Assembly (NCBI GenBank): GCA_013152195.1
Contig: JAADGU010000106.1
Coordinates: 1-31,728 of the forward strand
Reading direction: 5' to 3'
DNA length: 31,728 nucleotides
Source: Nitrospirota bacterium
GTDB taxonomy: Bacteria > Nitrospirota > Thermodesulfovibrionia > Thermodesulfovibrionales > JdFR-85
The stretch's first letter is position 1. Every line of letters begins with the position of its first letter. Shown here piece by piece: positions 29,100 to 31,728 of this stretch. The translations under genes and the position numbers were made by a program. Under the pieces are notes generated by a model. It was not told the origin of the DNA and did no database searches. It saw only the letters and a program-made list of their open reading frames with translations.

Positions 29100-31682
29100 A
29101 TGAGCAGCATCCCTGATAGATTCTTCAAATCTGCCGAGAAATTTTCAGAGAAAGTTGCCTTTCAGTACTTCAATGAGGGCTGGAAGCAGCTCACCTACCG
29201 TGATGTTGCCCATAATGCAGTCTCTCTGCTCGGGAGACTGAAGGAAAAGGGGATTAAAAAGGGCGACCGGGTCTTTCTGTCTGCAAGGAATTCTCCCTAC
29301 TGGTGTATCTCCTATCTTGCCCTTTCCGCTGCCGGTGCCGTGGGGGTTCCTGTAGACCCCGAGCTCACTGCTTCGGAGATGAGGAACCTTATGGTTGATG
29401 CTGAGGTGTCCTTTGTCTTTTATGATGATTACACCGGAACAAAGGTTATGGAGGCATCAGAGGGGCTTGTTGTCGAGACATTCGACATCAACGGAATTGC
29501 AGATTCCATGTCCCGGCAAAAGGACTCCAAAATTCCGGCCTTCAATACCCCGCCCCTGACTCCTGACGATATTGCCTCCATCATATATACGTCCGGAACC
29601 ACGGGCAGGCCAAAGGGTGTGGTCCTGACCCACGGCAACTTCTGCTCGGATGCCGATGCACTGATCGAAGCAGGCATAATCACTCATGATGACAACATTA
29701 TCTCGGTACTTCCCCTTCATCACACCTATCCATTTATGACCACCTTCCTGGTACCCCTCTTTGAAGGGGCTACAGTAACCTATCCTCAGGGACTGAAGGG
29801 GCCTGAGCTCCTCAATGCCGTGAGAGAAAAAGGGGGCACTATCCTTGTAGGTGTCCCTCAACTGCTCGAACTCTTCAGGAACAGGATTTTTCAGGGATTC
29901 AATGAGGTCCCCCTGCTTAACAGGGTTTTCCCATATCTTTTGAAGCTCTTCAGGCTTCTGCGAAGCAGGTTTAACATAAACCCCGGCAAATATATATTCT
30001 CTTCAGTCCATGAAAAGTTTGGCAGGCAGTTCAGATTCTTTGCATCCGGGGGGGCAAAACTCGACACCCAGGTTATGCTGGACCTGGAGGCAATCGGGTT
30101 TACAGTGCTTGAGGGTTACGGCCTCACCGAGACCTCACCGGTTGTGACGTTCAACCCCCCGCACAGGAGAAAACCCGGCTCCTCAGGCAGACCCCTAAAT
30201 AATGTGGAGATAAAGATAAGCAGTGACGGAGAGGTCCTGATAAAGGGACCGATGGTCATGAAGGGATACTACAAAAACCCTGAAGAGACGGAGAAGGTGC
30301 TAAGGGACGGCTGGCTGCATACCGGTGACCTTGGTTATCTCGACAGTGACGGCTATCTCCATATTACCGGCAGGACTAAAGAGGTTATTGTGCTGAGCTC
30401 AGGCAAAAATATCTATCCCGAGGATGTGGAGAGGCATTATCAGGGGATAGAATTGATAAAGGAGCTATGTGTAGTTGGTACCGGAGATGGACTGAGCGCG
30501 GTTGTGGTGCCTGATATGGAGATGGCAAAGAAGATGAAAGTCGGCAACATTTATGAATACCTCAAATGGGAGATAAACGCCCTCTCAATGAAGCTCCCCC
30601 CTCATATGAGGCTGAAAGGGTTTGTCCTTCATTCTGCTCCCCTGCCGCGAACACCTCTTGGCAAACTGAGGAGGTTTATGGTGAAGAAGCTCCTTGAGGA
30701 AGGGAAAAGAGAAGAGAGGGCGGAAGTAGACGAATCCCTCGTCAGGGATGAGATCTCCTCAAAGGTTGTATCGTCGTTGAGGGAGGTTGCAGGCAAGGAT
30801 ATTTCCGTGGGAAAAACAGACAGCCTGGAGCTGGATATAGGGCTTGACAGCCTGAAGAGGATCGAGCTGGTCGTTGCACTGGAGAGAAATCTCGGCATAA
30901 AACTTTACGATGATTTCACCCTTGATGTTCAGACGGTTGAGGAGTTGATAGAGAAGGTAAGAAAGATTGTCAGGGAAGGCGGCCGGAAGAGGGGAGAGGA
31001 CGTAAAACTCCTTGATGCAGAGGAGGGGGAGAAGAAGATTGCCGAGGGTCTCCTTTCTCAGGGCCTGTATGAAAAGGGTTTGCTCTTTGTAGTGCTCGGA
31101 TTTTTAAGGCTCCTGAGCAGGATTTACTTCAGGGTGAAGGTTACCGGCATAGAGAACATACCCCAGCCGCCCTTTATTATAGCGCCGAATCATGCAAGCT
31201 ACCTTGACAGCTTTCTCCTTGCTGCCAACCTGCCCTTCAGGGTCTTTAAATCCCTTTATTTTCAGGGGGCAAGCAAATATTTTGAAGGACCTTTTATGAG
31301 ATGGGTTGCTCATTTCACCCATGTAATACCGATCGACCCGGACACTTCACTCCTGAGTGCACTGAGGGTGAGCGCCTATCTCCTGAAACAGAAGAGGGCG
31401 CTCTGCATATTCCCTGAAGGCGGAAGGACTTTTAACGGAGAAGTTATGGAATTCAAAAAAGGCATGGCCATCCTCGCCGTTGAACTTAAAATCCCTGTTG
31501 TCCCGGTCTATATTAAGGGCACCTTCCAATCCATGCCAAGGGGCAGCAAGTATCCAAAGCCTGCGCACGTCGAGATACACATCGGCCCCCCGGTAGTCCC
31601 GGAAAAGGAGAAAGATGCCCCTGATCCCCACCAGGCATTTGCCGACAGGATAAGAGAAGAGGTCATTAAATTAAAGCCGTAA
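29100..31682 (+). CDS. acyl-AMP ligase / acyl carrier domain / PlsC acyltransferase fusion
   Basis: 860 residues, three domains in one chain. 1-530: adenylate-forming ligase with YTSGTTGRPKG (163-173), GYGLTETSPV, TGDLGYLDSDGYL, GRTKEVIVLSSGKNIYP and the C-terminal Lys522 in PRTPLGKLRRF. About 550-625: phosphopantetheine carrier domain with Ser584 in LDIGLDSLKRIEL. About 655-860: 1-acylglycerol-phosphate acyltransferase with NHASYLD (HX4D, 697-703), FPEGGRTFNG and VPVYIKG. The likely reaction path is activation of a free fatty acid, transfer to the carrier, and then esterification of a lysophospholipid. E. coli Aas combines related activities but has PlsC first and no carrier domain. It starts 9 nt after the exonuclease stop. 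Substrate is inferred only. Confidence 0.9.
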   Translation: MSSIPDRFFKSAEKFSEKVAFQYFNEGWKQLTYRDVAHNAVSLLGRLKEKGIKKGDRVFLSARNSPYWCISYLALSAAGAVGVPVDPELTASEMRNLMVDAEVSFVFYDDYTGTKVMEASEGLVVETFDINGIADSMSRQKDSKIPAFNTPPLTPDDIASIIYTSGTTGRPKGVVLTHGNFCSDADALIEAGIITHDDNIISVLPLHHTYPFMTTFLVPLFEGATVTYPQGLKGPELLNAVREKGGTILVGVPQLLELFRNRIFQGFNEVPLLNRVFPYLLKLFRLLRSRFNINPGKYIFSSVHEKFGRQFRFFASGGAKLDTQVMLDLEAIGFTVLEGYGLTETSPVVTFNPPHRRKPGSSGRPLNNVEIKISSDGEVLIKGPMVMKGYYKNPEETEKVLRDGWLHTGDLGYLDSDGYLHITGRTKEVIVLSSGKNIYPEDVERHYQGIELIKELCVVGTGDGLSAVVVPDMEMAKKMKVGNIYEYLKWEINALSMKLPPHMRLKGFVLHSAPLPRTPLGKLRRFMVKKLLEEGKREERAEVDESLVRDEISSKVVSSLREVAGKDISVGKTDSLELDIGLDSLKRIELVVALERNLGIKLYDDFTLDVQTVEELIEKVRKIVREGGRKRGEDVKLLDAEEGEKKIAEGLLSQGLYEKGLLFVVLGFLRLLSRIYFRVKVTGIENIPQPPFIIAPNHASYLDSFLLAANLPFRVFKSLYFQGASKYFEGPFMRWVAHFTHVIPIDPDTSLLSALRVSAYLLKQKRALCIFPEGGRTFNGEVMEFKKGMAILAVELKIPVVPVYIKGTFQSMPRGSKYPKPAHVEIHIGPPVVPEKEKDAPDPHQAFADRIREEVIKLKP

Positions 31683-31690
31683 AGGATTTT

Positions 31691-31726
31691 ATTGAGAGGG
31701 CAGGTGAAGGGTAAAAATCCCTCAAT
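31691..31726 (+). other. hairpin just after the last gene
   Basis: ATTGAGAGGG (31691-31700) can pair with CCCTCAAT (31719-31726) with one bulged A. It starts 8 nt after the stop of the last gene and runs to the window edge, so whether a T tract follows, making it a terminator, cannot be seen. Confidence 0.3.
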
Positions 31727-31728
31727 TC

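Overview
This 31.7 kb window reads as chromosomal housekeeping DNA from a Gram-negative anaerobe. Evidence for an outer membrane and anaerobic respiration is the ftsE-ftsX-envC-ctpA set, a Tat-exported four-cluster iron-sulfur protein, an NrfD-type quinol subunit and two multiheme c-type cytochromes. The overall gene style (rpsB-tsf-pyrH-frr operon, TraR/DksA protein, MglA-like GTPase with a long tail, HD-GYP and GGDEF proteins) suggests Nitrospirota or a neighbouring deep lineage. That placement is an inference from protein character, not from a marker alignment. Genes are tightly packed, with many 1-29 nt overlaps. I see no tRNA, rRNA, transposase, phage gene or CRISPR array.

Layout. 80-847 truA (+). 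844-4257, minus strand: translation and nucleotide operon rpsB-tsf-pyrH-frr, a 52-residue small ORF and a DksA/TraR-type regulator. 4258-4685: rpsB leader and a 142 bp palindromic element. 4686-6252, minus: O6-alkylguanine repair protein and an HD-GYP response regulator. 6388-6603, minus: small DUF3553-like gene with a promoter abutting its ATG. 6604-7187: non-coding DNA with a foldable GC-rich element. 7188-8474 hemL (+). 8573-12116 (+): membrane electron-transfer operon (11-heme cytochrome, 4-heme cytochrome, 4x[4Fe-4S] protein, NrfD-like subunit) closed by a strong terminator. 12342-12915 (+): atpZ-atpI without the rest of the ATP synthase. 13010-18178 (+): secA, a GAF-GGDEF diguanylate cyclase and an MglA-like GTPase. 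18175-21210, minus: pabB/trpE-like, pyrF, dcd. 21401-22630 (+) MFS transporter. 22804-23928 (+) M29 aminopeptidase broken by two frameshifts. 24134-31682 (+): ftsE, ftsX, envC, ctpA, a predicted 3'-5' exonuclease and a three-domain acyl ligase / carrier / PlsC fusion.

How the genes may work together. hemL supplies the tetrapyrrole precursor and lies directly upstream of a cytochrome operon predicted to encode 15 c-type hemes, which looks like a membrane quinol/periplasmic electron conduit with no terminal reductase in the window. The ftsEX-envC-ctpA block is a cell-wall hydrolysis control module. c-di-GMP synthesis (GGDEF) and breakdown (HD-GYP) enzymes are both present.

Quality caution: pyrH, pyrF and the M29 gene (twice) carry single-position frame breaks, and truA lacks an ATG at a place where one extra C would explain it. 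Five such events in genes that should be intact point more to indel errors in the assembly than to biology, so every frame-dependent claim here should be read with that in mind.
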